This document shows, one piece after another, positions 54,111 through 62,599 of a stretch of DNA of 64,000 nucleotides (position 1 is its first letter; every line of letters starts with the position of its first letter). The position numbers and the translations under genes were made by a program. The DNA comes from Phycisphaerae bacterium (lineage in GTDB: Bacteria > Planctomycetota > Phycisphaerae > UBA1845 > PWPN01): positions 62,001 through 126,000 of the forward strand of contig JAUCQB010000120.1 in the NCBI GenBank assembly GCA_030372985.1, read 5' to 3'. The notes beneath the pieces are model-generated. The model did no database searches and had not been told where the DNA came from. It worked only from the letters and a program-made list of their open reading frames with translations.

Positions 54111-55262
54111 ATGGCAGAAGTGGTCCTTGAAAATGTGACCAAAGTCTATCCTGGCCCGGTGATGGCGGTGGACAATGTGTCATTGAGGATCCAAGACAAG
54201 GAGTTTGTCGTCCTTGTTGGTCCATCGGGTTGCGGCAAGAGTACGACCCTGCGAATGGTCGCCGGCCTGGAAGAGATCACGTCGGGTACTATTCGCATCG
54301 GCGATCGCGTGGTAAACGATGTGCCGCCCAAAGACCGTGACATTGCCATGGTGTTTCAGAACTACGCCTTGTACCCGCATATGACGGTGTACAAGAACAT
54401 GGCCTTTGGCCTGAAGTTGCGGCGCATTCCCAGGGCGGAGATTGACGAACGGGTGCACAGTGCTGCCCGGTTGCTCGGCATAGAAAACCTGCTGGACCGC
54501 AAGCCGAAGGCCTTGTCGGGTGGACAACGTCAGCGGGTCGCCGTCGGACGGGCAATCGTCAGGACGCCGAAAGCGTTCCTGTTTGACGAGCCGCTGAGCA
54601 ATCTGGACGCGAAGCTTAGAGTTGAAATGCGGGCTGAGCTAAAGAAGCTGCACCGGCGGCTGTCGACGACCACGATTTACGTCACCCACGACCAGGAAGA
54701 GGCCATGACACTGGGTGATCGGGTAGTCGTGATGAAAGACGGTGTGGTGCATCAATGTGCAGCCCCACTGGAGGTTTACGACCAGCCGGTCAACCGGTTT
54801 GTTGCGGGATTTCTGGGAACCCCGCCGATGAATTTCTTTGCCGGCCGGATCGTCGCCGAGAACGGATCCTTATGGTTTGACGAGGGTTCCGGGCGGATCC
54901 GGATGCCCAAGCGGTTGGAGAAGTCGCTCAGCGGACGGGTCGGCGAAGCGGTGGTATTGGGCGTCCGTCCGGAGAGCCTGTCCTGCTCGAATGAGGGGAA
55001 GTTCGCCGGGCAGGGCAACAGGATCGACGTGACCATCAGTGTCATCGAGCCGCTGGGCGACAAGATGGATCTGCATGTGCAGACCGGTTCGCATGGTCAG
55101 GTGGTATGCCGGATCGAAGCGAACCGGTCGCTGAGGGATGGGATGCGATTAGCCATGTATCTGAATCTCGATCAGATACATGTGTTTGAGCCGGGTGAAG
55201 AAGGTGTCAACGTGGGTCTGAAGGGTGCCGGAGAGCAGGTCAGTGCGGCCCGAGCGGTTTGA
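54111..55262 (+). CDS. ABC transporter ATP-binding protein, MalK/UgpC/MsmK type
   Basis: 383 residues from ATG 54111 (GGAG 10 nt upstream). Walker A GPSGCGKST (37-45), Q-loop FQNYALYPHMTV, signature LSGGQRQR (135-142), Walker B FLFDEPLSNLD (from 156) and H-loop VTHDQEEAM are all intact. The C-terminal ~140 residues form the TOBE/MalK regulatory domain (GTPPMNFFAGRIV, LGVRPESLSC, EPLGDKMDLHV). It energises a carbohydrate importer. No permease or binding-protein gene is next to it, so it may be a shared MsmK-like ATPase. It ends 121 nt before a strong terminator. Confidence 0.95.
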   Translation: MAEVVLENVTKVYPGPVMAVDNVSLRIQDKEFVVLVGPSGCGKSTTLRMVAGLEEITSGTIRIGDRVVNDVPPKDRDIAMVFQNYALYPHMTVYKNMAFGLKLRRIPRAEIDERVHSAARLLGIENLLDRKPKALSGGQRQRVAVGRAIVRTPKAFLFDEPLSNLDAKLRVEMRAELKKLHRRLSTTTIYVTHDQEEAMTLGDRVVVMKDGVVHQCAAPLEVYDQPVNRFVAGFLGTPPMNFFAGRIVAENGSLWFDEGSGRIRMPKRLEKSLSGRVGEAVVLGVRPESLSCSNEGKFAGQGNRIDVTISVIEPLGDKMDLHVQTGSHGQVVCRIEANRSLRDGMRLAMYLNLDQIHVFEPGEEGVNVGLKGAGEQVSAARAV

Positions 55263-55382
55263 CAGCCGTCGGCAGGACCCCGCAGGCGGTTGCCGCTCCA
55301 TCGCAAGGAGGACGGCGATGCACTGAGTGACCGTACTGTACCTTCGTCCGTGTGCCGTCGTGCCCGAGCGGCAGGGCGGCTC

Positions 55383-55414
55383 AAAAAGTGGGTCCGGCGA
55401 ACGTCCCACTTTTT
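55383..55414 (+). terminator. Rho-independent terminator
   Basis: AAAAAGTGGG (55383-55392) pairs with CCCACTTTTT (55405-55414) around a 12-nt loop and runs into TTTTTTGTTTG. Separates the MalK-type gene from nusA. Confidence 0.9.
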
Positions 55415-55545
55415 TGTTTGTCGGGGCGGGATGGAGGCAGAGGGTCAATTGTGGTCGTGGTCGGTTCCGGAATCGCCCGGCCCACCGACGAGGCAGGACA
55501 AAGGGACAGTGTGAATCAATGCCCTCTGGGTTGAGGTAATGCCAG

Positions 55546-56958
55546 ATGAATGTTGAGCTTGTTCGGATCGTCGACAGCATCGCTCGGGACAAGAACATCG
55601 AGAAGGAGGTCGTTTTTGCAGACCTCGAACAGGCGATGGTGTCCGCGGTTCGCAAGGCCCATGGTCCCATGGACGAGGTGGTGGTCAACATCGACCGTCT
55701 CAGCGGCGAGATCACCGCCAGCCGCAATAATGAACCCATCGACATGAAGGAACTGGGCCGCATTGCCGCCCAGACCGCCAAGCAGGTGATGATTCAGAAG
55801 ATCCGCGAGGCCGAGCGCGGCAGTATTTACGAGGAGTTTCTGGAGCGTAAGGGCACGGTGGTGACCGGTACGGTGTCACGGTTCGAGGGCGGGGCGCTGA
55901 TCGTGAACCTCGGGCGGACCGAGGGTTTCCTGCCTCGGAGCGAGCAGATTCCGGGTGAGACGCATCACCCGGGCGAGCGGATCCGCTGCCTGATTCTCGA
56001 CGTGCGCGAGGCGCCGCACCAGGTCAAGATCGTGCTGAGCCGGTCGCACCCCGACTTCATCGGCCGGCTGTTCGAGCTTGAAGTACCGGAGGTGGCCGAA
56101 CGGATCATCGAAATTCGGGCATTGGCGCGCGAGGCGGGCTACCGGACCAAGATTGCCGTGTCGTCTATCGACAGCAAGGTAGATGCGGTGGGGGCCTGCG
56201 TCGGGGTTCGTGGCAGCCGGATTAAGAACATCGTCCTGGAACTGGGCGGCGAGAAGATCGACATTGTTCGCTGGAACGAGTCGTCCCAGATTCTGATCGG
56301 GAACGCCCTGAAGCCTGCGGAGGTGCAGGAAACCGCCCTGTGCTTCGAGCTCGGGCGGGCGACCGTAGTGGTGGCCGAGGACCAGCTGTCTCTGGCGATT
56401 GGCAAGCGTGGTCAGAACGTGAGGCTTGCCGCCCGCCTGACCGGATGGGACATCGATATCCTCACGCCGGCCGAATACAACAAGAACCTCGACGAGTTGG
56501 AGAAGGTGCTGACCGGGATCGAGGGGGTCGGCGAGGACAAGATCGCGAAGATACAGGCGCTGGGCATCATTTCCCTGGGTGACGTCGAGGAGGTTGGGGC
56601 GGCGCCGCTGGTGAAGGATGTCGGTTTGGCGGAGGAACTGGCCGCCCAAGTGGTCAGCATTGCGTCCGAGGCGGCCAAGCGACTGGCTATTGAGACGGCG
56701 GCAGCGAAGGCCTTGGCCATGGAAGAGGCTGCAGCCGCCGCAGCGGCTGCCGAGGCCGCCGCAGCGGCGGGTGAGGCGGCCACCGCCGAGGGTGAACCGG
56801 CGACGTCAGAGTCGGTGGGCGCAGAGGCGAGCCCTTCGGCTGAGTCGGGCGTTGAGGCGAGAAATGAGCCCGCCGAGGAGTCGGCGGTTGAAACCGTTCC
56901 GGGTGACCAGCCCGGGGCTGCGGACAGCGCGGACGGCCCGACACAAGCGTCAGACTGA
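55546..56958 (+). CDS. nusA: Transcription termination/antitermination factor NusA
   Basis: 470 residues; GAGG upstream of the ATG. N-terminal RNAP-binding domain (1-100), S1 domain (about 103-168; RKGTVVTGTVSRFEGGALIV, LGRTEGFLPRSEQ), KH1 (GVRGSRIKNIVLELGGEKI) and KH2 (AIGKRGQNVRLAARLTGWDIDI). A helix-hairpin-helix-like acidic-repeat region (about 310-370) is followed by an Ala/Glu-rich, low-complexity tail (about 385-470) not usual in E. coli NusA. Head of the nusA-infB operon. Confidence 0.97.
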   Translation: MNVELVRIVDSIARDKNIEKEVVFADLEQAMVSAVRKAHGPMDEVVVNIDRLSGEITASRNNEPIDMKELGRIAAQTAKQVMIQKIREAERGSIYEEFLERKGTVVTGTVSRFEGGALIVNLGRTEGFLPRSEQIPGETHHPGERIRCLILDVREAPHQVKIVLSRSHPDFIGRLFELEVPEVAERIIEIRALAREAGYRTKIAVSSIDSKVDAVGACVGVRGSRIKNIVLELGGEKIDIVRWNESSQILIGNALKPAEVQETALCFELGRATVVVAEDQLSLAIGKRGQNVRLAARLTGWDIDILTPAEYNKNLDELEKVLTGIEGVGEDKIAKIQALGIISLGDVEEVGAAPLVKDVGLAEELAAQVVSIASEAAKRLAIETAAAKALAMEEAAAAAAAAEAAAAAGEAATAEGEPATSESVGAEASPSAESGVEARNEPAEESAVETVPGDQPGAADSADGPTQASD

Positions 56959-57071
56959 AGGCTGTCAGTCTGTCATGTGGCGTCGTCGCGGTCGAGACGG
57001 TCCTCCTGTGCGGGTGGGCCGGGTGGTGAGGGGTTGGAGCGCAGCAGGAAGGCTGGTTTGGGAGGTTGAAT

Positions 57072-59819
57072 TTGTCGGATAAGCTTCGGGTCCACACGCT
57101 GAGCAAGGAACTGGGCGTCACCAGTAAGGCGATCATCGAGAAGTGCAAGAACGAAGGCGTCGAAGGGGTGACGAACCACATGTCTGCGCTCTCGGCGGGC
57201 CTGGCGGAGACCATCCGCGAGTGGTTCAGCACCGCCGGCCACAAGACGGCTGTTGAGGAAGCGGCGCCGGTTGACATTGATGCCGTTCGCATCAAGCGGA
57301 AGGGTACCCGGAGGAAGAAAGCAGAGCCTCGGAAGGAGGCACCGGTCGAGGAGGTCGCCGAGCAGGTTTCGGTTGCGCCGGTTCTTGCGGAGGCCGGTTC
57401 GCCCGCGACGTTGGTCGAGGTTGCGCCTGCGCCGCCGGTGGTGAAGACGCAGACGGTTGAGTCGGAGCAGGCGCCTCCGGCGGTTGTCATCGTTGAGCCG
57501 GAGACCCCGGAGCCTCCGCCGCCGGAGGAGGCGCCATCGCTGCCGCCGGAAGAGGGCATCGTGGCCAGGCCGGCCGCCCAAGCTCCTGCGGTTGCCCCCC
57601 CCAAGCCTCCGGAGACGATCCGTCCGGCTGGACCGCAGAATGTGCCTGCGCCGGCCCAGATGCGTGGTCCGAAGATCGTCGGCTATGCCCGGCCTGACCC
57701 GATCACAAGGCCCGCTCCGCGCGCGCCCAAGGGCCCGGCGGTGCCGCCGGAGCAACTGGAGTCCGAGGGGGTGGGACACCGACGCGGCAAGGGAGGCAAG
57801 GGGCCGATCTACGACGATGTGCCGGGCAAGAAAGGCCGTCAACGGATCAATCCGCGACGGTCAACCACTTCGCTTTATGAGATCGGCGAGCGCCTTCGGG
57901 AATGGAACGATCGGGACCTGCTTGAGCGGCAGGAACGCCTGCAATCCGCCAGCGGGCGCGGCATCCATCACCGGGCGCGTGAGAAGGCCACGGAGGCCGC
58001 GCCGGCCAGAATCGCCCCGCGCAAGACCAAAGCGGAGGTGACCGAGCCGATTATCCTTCATGAGTTGTGTTCCGCCACGGGCATCGGGATGGCCCAGATC
58101 GTGCCGAAGCTGATGCACGACCACAACATGGGTCTCGTGCATCGCAACACAGTCATTCCCACTGAGATCGCCGAGGTGGTGATGCTTGATTTCGGCGTGG
58201 AGATACAGGTGGCGAAGGCCAAGACCGAACTCGACAAACTGGTTGAGGAGTTCGCCGGCCGCGAACGCACGAATCTGCAGCCTCGTCCGCCCGTGGTGAC
58301 CATGCTGGGGCACGTCGACCACGGCAAGACGAGTCTGCTCGATGCGATCCGGAAGACCTCGGTTGCCGCCGACGAGGCGGGGGGCATCACCCAGCACATC
58401 GGTGCCTACCGGGTACAGCGGGGCAATCTGTCCGTTACGTTCCTGGATACGCCGGGCCATGAAGCATTCACCGCCATGCGGGCCCGCGGGGCGAACCTGA
58501 CCGACGTCGTTGTGCTGGTCGTCGCCGCGGACGACGGGGTCATGCCTCAGACGGTCGAGGCGATCAACCACGCCAAGGCCGCCAAGGTCACCATTATCGT
58601 GGCTCTGAACAAGATTGATCTGCCCGGCGTCGACATCAACAAGATTTACGGCCGGCTCGCCGAGCTCGGTCTTGCCCCGACCGAGTGGGGCGGCGAGATC
58701 GACGTGGTCAAGACATCCGCGGTCAATGGCCAGGGTGTCCCGGAGCTGGTCGAGCACCTGGGCATGCTCACGGAGTTGCTGAACCTGCGGGCCGACCCCG
58801 ATGTGCCGGCCACCGGTACGGTGATCGAGGCGCAGATGACGCAGGGAGTCGGCCCCCTGGCTCGCGTGCTGATCCGCGAGGGTACGCTCAAGACGGGCGA
58901 TTTTATCGTCTGCGGCAGTGCCGCCGGCCGCGTCCGGGTGATGCGGGACGATCTCGGCAGGCAGATTGACAAAGCCCTGCCGGGTTACCCCGTCGAACTG
59001 GCCGGATTGGATGAAGTGCCCAACGCAGGGGAGAACTTCTATCAGGTCGAGTCGTTGCAGCGGGCCAAGGCGGTCGCCGAGTCGGTCCGGAATCAGCGCC
59101 GGGCTGATGTTCTGAACAAGACCCGCAAGGCGCAGACGCTGGAAGAGATGTTGCGGCAGCGTGAGGGCGAGGCGGTCCCCGAGTTGAACATCATCCTGAA
59201 GGCCGATGTCCAGGGTTCCCTGGATGCCCTGGACAAGGCCTTGGGCGAGATCCCGAGCAACCAGGTGAAACTCAATTTCCTGCACACGGGCATCGGGACG
59301 GTGACGGAGGGTGACGTGGTCCTGGCCGCGGCAAGCAATGCACTGGTCGTTGGGTTCAGCGTGGTCGCCGACTCGAACGCCCAGCGGCTTGCGGAGATGG
59401 AGGGCGTGGACATCCGGTTGTACCGGATCATCTACAACCTGATCGACGACGTCCGAAACGCCCTGGAGGGCCTGCTGCCCAAAGAAAAGACGGAGGAGAA
59501 GCGCGGCCGGGCCGAGGTGCGAGAGGTCTTTCGCATCTCGCGGGTCGGGGCCGTGGCCGGCTGCATGGTGAGCGAGGGGCCGATTCTGCGGTCACACCAT
59601 GCACGCGTGATCCGGGATGGGAAGATCCTCGTTCCGACGGCGGACGATCTCAAGCGGGAGCGGCACAGGGGTATTGCGTCCCTGCGGCGGTTCAAGGACG
59701 ACGTTCGCGAGGTCCGCGCGGGAATGGAGTGCGGGATCCGGGTCGAGAACTTCGATGATCTCAAACCCGGGGACGTCATCGAAACGTACGAAATCGTGGA
59801 GACGACCCGCAAGTTGTAG
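57072..59819 (+). CDS. infB: Translation initiation factor IF-2
   Basis: 915 residues from TTG 57072, chosen because GGGAGG lies exactly 6 nt upstream; TTG 57066 sits inside that site's spacing. N-terminus [20 protein letters not shown] is the IF2_N fold, then about 250 residues of Pro/Glu/Val-rich linker. The GTPase domain begins near residue 407 ([40 protein letters not shown]), followed by the domain II barrel and C-terminal fMet-tRNA-binding domain ([17 protein letters not shown]). Loads initiator tRNA on the 30S subunit. 113 nt after nusA. Confidence 0.97.
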   Translation: MSDKLRVHTLSKELGVTSKAIIEKCKNEGVEGVTNHMSALSAGLAETIREWFSTAGHKTAVEEAAPVDIDAVRIKRKGTRRKKAEPRKEAPVEEVAEQVSVAPVLAEAGSPATLVEVAPAPPVVKTQTVESEQAPPAVVIVEPETPEPPPPEEAPSLPPEEGIVARPAAQAPAVAPPKPPETIRPAGPQNVPAPAQMRGPKIVGYARPDPITRPAPRAPKGPAVPPEQLESEGVGHRRGKGGKGPIYDDVPGKKGRQRINPRRSTTSLYEIGERLREWNDRDLLERQERLQSASGRGIHHRAREKATEAAPARIAPRKTKAEVTEPIILHELCSATGIGMAQIVPKLMHDHNMGLVHRNTVIPTEIAEVVMLDFGVEIQVAKAKTELDKLVEEFAGRERTNLQPRPPVVTMLGHVDHGKTSLLDAIRKTSVAADEAGGITQHIGAYRVQRGNLSVTFLDTPGHEAFTAMRARGANLTDVVVLVVAADDGVMPQTVEAINHAKAAKVTIIVALNKIDLPGVDINKIYGRLAELGLAPTEWGGEIDVVKTSAVNGQGVPELVEHLGMLTELLNLRADPDVPATGTVIEAQMTQGVGPLARVLIREGTLKTGDFIVCGSAAGRVRVMRDDLGRQIDKALPGYPVELAGLDEVPNAGENFYQVESLQRAKAVAESVRNQRRADVLNKTRKAQTLEEMLRQREGEAVPELNIILKADVQGSLDALDKALGEIPSNQVKLNFLHTGIGTVTEGDVVLAAASNALVVGFSVVADSNAQRLAEMEGVDIRLYRIIYNLIDDVRNALEGLLPKEKTEEKRGRAEVREVFRISRVGAVAGCMVSEGPILRSHHARVIRDGKILVPTADDLKRERHRGIASLRRFKDDVREVRAGMECGIRVENFDDLKPGDVIETYEIVETTRKL

Positions 59820-59854
59820 GCGACCGGAACCGGCGCAAGTGCGGGCGAGCGAGC

Positions 59855-60151
59855 ATGGCCTCTGACCGGATGGTGGTCGGCACCTTGAGTCTCAAGCTGG
59901 CGATCTTCGGCTCTTATTCGCTGAAGGACAAGCGCCGGGTGGTCAGCAGCCTGAAGGACCGGCTGAAAGGGCGGTTCAACGTTTCTGTGGCCGAGGTTGG
60001 CTCGCTGGATCACCGGCAACAGGCGGAACTGGGCGTGGCAATGGTGGCCAACGAGGGCCGGTTTGTGGAGAGTGCCCTGGACAAACTCGTGGACTACGTT
60101 CGGCAGGACACCTCCGCGGCACTGGTTGACTATCGAATTGAAGTGTTCTAG
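59855..60151 (+). CDS. DUF503 (YlxP-like) protein
   Basis: 98 residues, full length. LSLKLAIFGSYSLKDKRRVVSSLKDRLKGRFNVSVAEVG is the family signature. Small alpha/beta protein nearly always encoded between infB and rbfA in many phyla; in Bacillus it is YlxP. Its position suggests a role in 30S maturation or translation, not proven. 35 nt after infB. Confidence 0.92.
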   Translation: MASDRMVVGTLSLKLAIFGSYSLKDKRRVVSSLKDRLKGRFNVSVAEVGSLDHRQQAELGVAMVANEGRFVESALDKLVDYVRQDTSAALVDYRIEVF

Positions 60152-60229
60152 CGAGCCGGCGGATGCCGGACGCGGGTACCCGTATCCGGACCGACAAGTC
60201 AGGACGGCCTCGGGGGACCCGGTGGTGGG

Positions 60230-60652
60230 ATGAAAGGACACAGGCCGGAACGAGTTGCGATGATCGTGAGGTCAGTGGTGAGCGATGCGATCGCCACCAA
60301 ACTGAGCGACCCGCGGATTGCGCCCCTGGCGAGCGTGACCCGGGTCGAGGTGAGCGGCGACCTGGAGTACGCGAAGGTGTGGATCAGCGTGCTGGGGGAG
60401 GAGTCGGCCCAGCGACGCACGCTGGCGGGTCTCTGTTCGGCGGCCGGATACGTGCAGCGGCTGGTGGGCAGTGAGCTGTCCATCCGGCATTGCCCGAGGT
60501 TGAGCTTCCATCTTGACACGTCGTTGAAGAAGGCGGCGGAGACCATCCGGCTGATTGACGAGGTGACCGCCGAAGCGAGACGGCGGGGCGGTGAGGCGGA
60601 ACCGGCGGATCCTGAAGATTCGGTCGAGCCCTCCTCGGGAGAACAGGCATGA
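60230..60652 (+). CDS. rbfA: 30S ribosome-binding factor RbfA
   Basis: 140 residues. KH-like fold (RPERVAMIVRSVVSDAIATKL, DPRIAPLASVTRVEVSGDLEYAKVWISVLG, LSIRHCPRLSFHLDTSLKKA) with a short acidic tail. It assists 16S 5'-end maturation and cold adaptation. Its stop overlaps the start of the next gene by 4 nt (ATGA), so the two are coupled. Confidence 0.95.
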   Translation: MKGHRPERVAMIVRSVVSDAIATKLSDPRIAPLASVTRVEVSGDLEYAKVWISVLGEESAQRRTLAGLCSAAGYVQRLVGSELSIRHCPRLSFHLDTSLKKAAETIRLIDEVTAEARRRGGEAEPADPEDSVEPSSGEQA

Positions 60653-61518
60653 AGCATGGCGGTGATTATGCCAGGCGCCTCAAGCAACTGTTCAACCGGC
60701 TGGTGCGCAAATTCGGCAAGCCGACGATACCGGAACCGTCCGACCCGCTCGAACAACTGCTGGTGGCGATTCTCGGGGCCAACACCTCGCATCACAAGGC
60801 GATCACGGTGTTCCGGAGGCTGCGCGAGCAGATGGTGGATCTGAACGAGCTGCGTGTCACACCGGTCAGCGAGTTGGCGAGGCTGATCGGCCCGCTGATT
60901 CCGCAGGCCGATCTGAAGGCTGAGCGCATCGTGGACGTTTTGAACGACATTCGTCGGAGGCACGATACGCTCGACCTTTCCTTTCTCAAGCAGCGAGGTC
61001 GGCGTGAAGCTCGCGAATACCTCGAGTCCCTGGAAGGAGTGGACCGCTGCGCGGCCGCCAGCGTCACGCTGTTCAGCCTCGGCGGCCATGCGATACCGGT
61101 GGATGATCTGACGCTCCAGGTGTTGCGGAAGGATGAGGTGGTGGACCCGGTGGCGGATCTGCCGGAGGTTCAGAGTTTCCTGGAGCACCATGTCAGCGCC
61201 TCGGATGCTGCGGCTTGGACGTTGCTTCTGGATCGTTACGTGGCCAGCCGCGGGTTGCGACTTCCGGAGGCGGCCATTGCGGGCCCCGCCGACCTTCCCG
61301 CGTCTGAACTCGGTCCGGGAGCGAGCCCACCGGCTCCCGAGGAGCCCTCCCGAGGCAGAGACCCCCAGCCGGCCGGCGGCAAGCGTATCGCCGGTTCGGC
61401 GTCGGGCCGGGGGGAAGGATCACCGAAGAGAGCCAAGCCTCCCCGGTCGTCGCCTTCGGCCGGCCGGCGGGTCAAATCGTCTGCAAGGCGGCCGGTCAAG
61501 ACCGTCAAGCGGAAATGA
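60649..61518 (+). CDS. Endonuclease III-like HhH-GPD protein, catalytic Lys and Fe-S ligands missing
   Basis: 289 residues. Residues 30-200 follow the EndoIII/HhH-GPD fold (DPLEQLLVAILGANTSHHKAI; HhH LESLEGVDRCAAASVTLFSL; PVDDLTLQVLR). The catalytic Asp (D152) is present, but the position of the EndoIII lysine (GVGRKTA) is C134. The four C-terminal cysteines for the 4Fe-4S cluster are absent; instead residues 205-289 form a Pro/Gly/Lys/Arg-rich basic tail. Either a monofunctional glycosylase or a non-catalytic DNA/RNA-binding protein. Translationally coupled to rbfA. Confidence 0.85.
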   Translation: MKHGGDYARRLKQLFNRLVRKFGKPTIPEPSDPLEQLLVAILGANTSHHKAITVFRRLREQMVDLNELRVTPVSELARLIGPLIPQADLKAERIVDVLNDIRRRHDTLDLSFLKQRGRREAREYLESLEGVDRCAAASVTLFSLGGHAIPVDDLTLQVLRKDEVVDPVADLPEVQSFLEHHVSASDAAAWTLLLDRYVASRGLRLPEAAIAGPADLPASELGPGASPPAPEEPSRGRDPQPAGGKRIAGSASGRGEGSPKRAKPPRSSPSAGRRVKSSARRPVKTVKRK

Positions 61519-61615
61519 GGGTTGAAGCGTCGAGACCAGGAACAAGCCGGTTTTCGATCGAGTCGAACGCAATCACTGGCTACCGGCTCGCAGTGTTCTC
61601 AAGGAGAATCATTCA

Positions 61616-62494
61616 TTGGCACAGGATCACGTTCTCAGAATTGGCATCCCCAAGGGGAGCCTGACGGACTCGACGGTTGATCTCTTTCACCGGGCGGGTT
61701 TCACCCTCAACGTTTCGAGCCGCGATTACTACCCGTCGATTGACGACCCGGAGCTGTCCTGCGTGATGTTCCGTGCCCAGGAGATGAGCCGGTACGTCGA
61801 GGACGGCGTGATTGACGCCGGCCTGACCGGGTATGACTGGATCTGTGAAAACGGCAGCGACGTGCATGAAGTGTGTGAGCTGACGTACTCCAAGACCACC
61901 AGCAAACCTGCCCGCTGGGTGCTGGTCGTGCCGAACGAATCCAAGGCGCGCGGGCCGGAAGATCTCGACGGGGGCATCGTGGCCACCGAGCTGGTGAACG
62001 TCACCCGGCGATACTTTGAGAACAGGGGGCTCAATGTCCGCGTGGAATTCAGTTGGGGAGCCACGGAGGTCAAAGCGCGCCTGGTGGACGGGATCGTCGA
62101 GTTGACCGAGACCGGGTCGTCGCTGCGGGCCAACAACCTCAAGATCGTGGACGAGATACTCTCGTCCACGACGCGATTCATCGCCAACAAGCAGGCTTAC
62201 GAAGACCCATGGAAGCGGGAGAAGATCGACGCCCTGGCGCTGTTGCTGAAGGGGGCGATCGAGGCGCGGGCCAAGGTCGGATTGAAACTCAATGTTCCCA
62301 AGGCGAACCTGCCCAGACTTCTCGGGATCCTGCCCGCGGAACTGTCGCCGACCATCTCGTCGCTGGCCAACGAGAAATATGCGGCGGTGGAGGTTATTCT
62401 TGAGGCGGTTGTGGAGAGACAACTGGTTCCGCAACTGCAGAAGGCCGGCGGAACGGGGATCGTCGTCTATCCACTGAACAAGGTCATCCCGTAG
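61616..62494 (+). CDS. hisG: ATP phosphoribosyltransferase (long form)
   Basis: 292 residues from TTG 61616, with AAGGAGAA 7 nt upstream. First step of histidine synthesis, condensing ATP and PRPP. Motifs: RIGIPKGSLTDSTVDLF, VDAGLTGYDW-like VIDAGLTGYDW, and the PRPP loop DGIVELTETGSSLRANNL. The C-terminal ~75 residues (KLNVPKANLPRLLGILPAEL, EKYAAVEVILEAVVE) are the ACT-like histidine-sensing domain, so HisZ is not required. No other his genes follow; the gene sits alone after the translation operon. Confidence 0.96.
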   Translation: MAQDHVLRIGIPKGSLTDSTVDLFHRAGFTLNVSSRDYYPSIDDPELSCVMFRAQEMSRYVEDGVIDAGLTGYDWICENGSDVHEVCELTYSKTTSKPARWVLVVPNESKARGPEDLDGGIVATELVNVTRRYFENRGLNVRVEFSWGATEVKARLVDGIVELTETGSSLRANNLKIVDEILSSTTRFIANKQAYEDPWKREKIDALALLLKGAIEARAKVGLKLNVPKANLPRLLGILPAELSPTISSLANEKYAAVEVILEAVVERQLVPQLQKAGGTGIVVYPLNKVIP

Positions 62495-62599
62495 CCGGTG
62501 ATGGGGTCTCCCTGCGAGGCAGGCGTTTTGCCGGGGTGGCGCTTGCGCTCAACGTCCGGCAGGTGTCGGATGTTGCCGTGGGTGGGACGCGGTGAGGCA

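Noticed and set aside
55321-55382. tRNA-like stem region before the terminator
   Set aside because: No cloverleaf or anticodon arm can be formed; it is a normal spacer leading into a terminator.
57861-59285. 474-codon minus frame opposite infB
   Set aside because: Antisense shadow of the conserved GTPase region.
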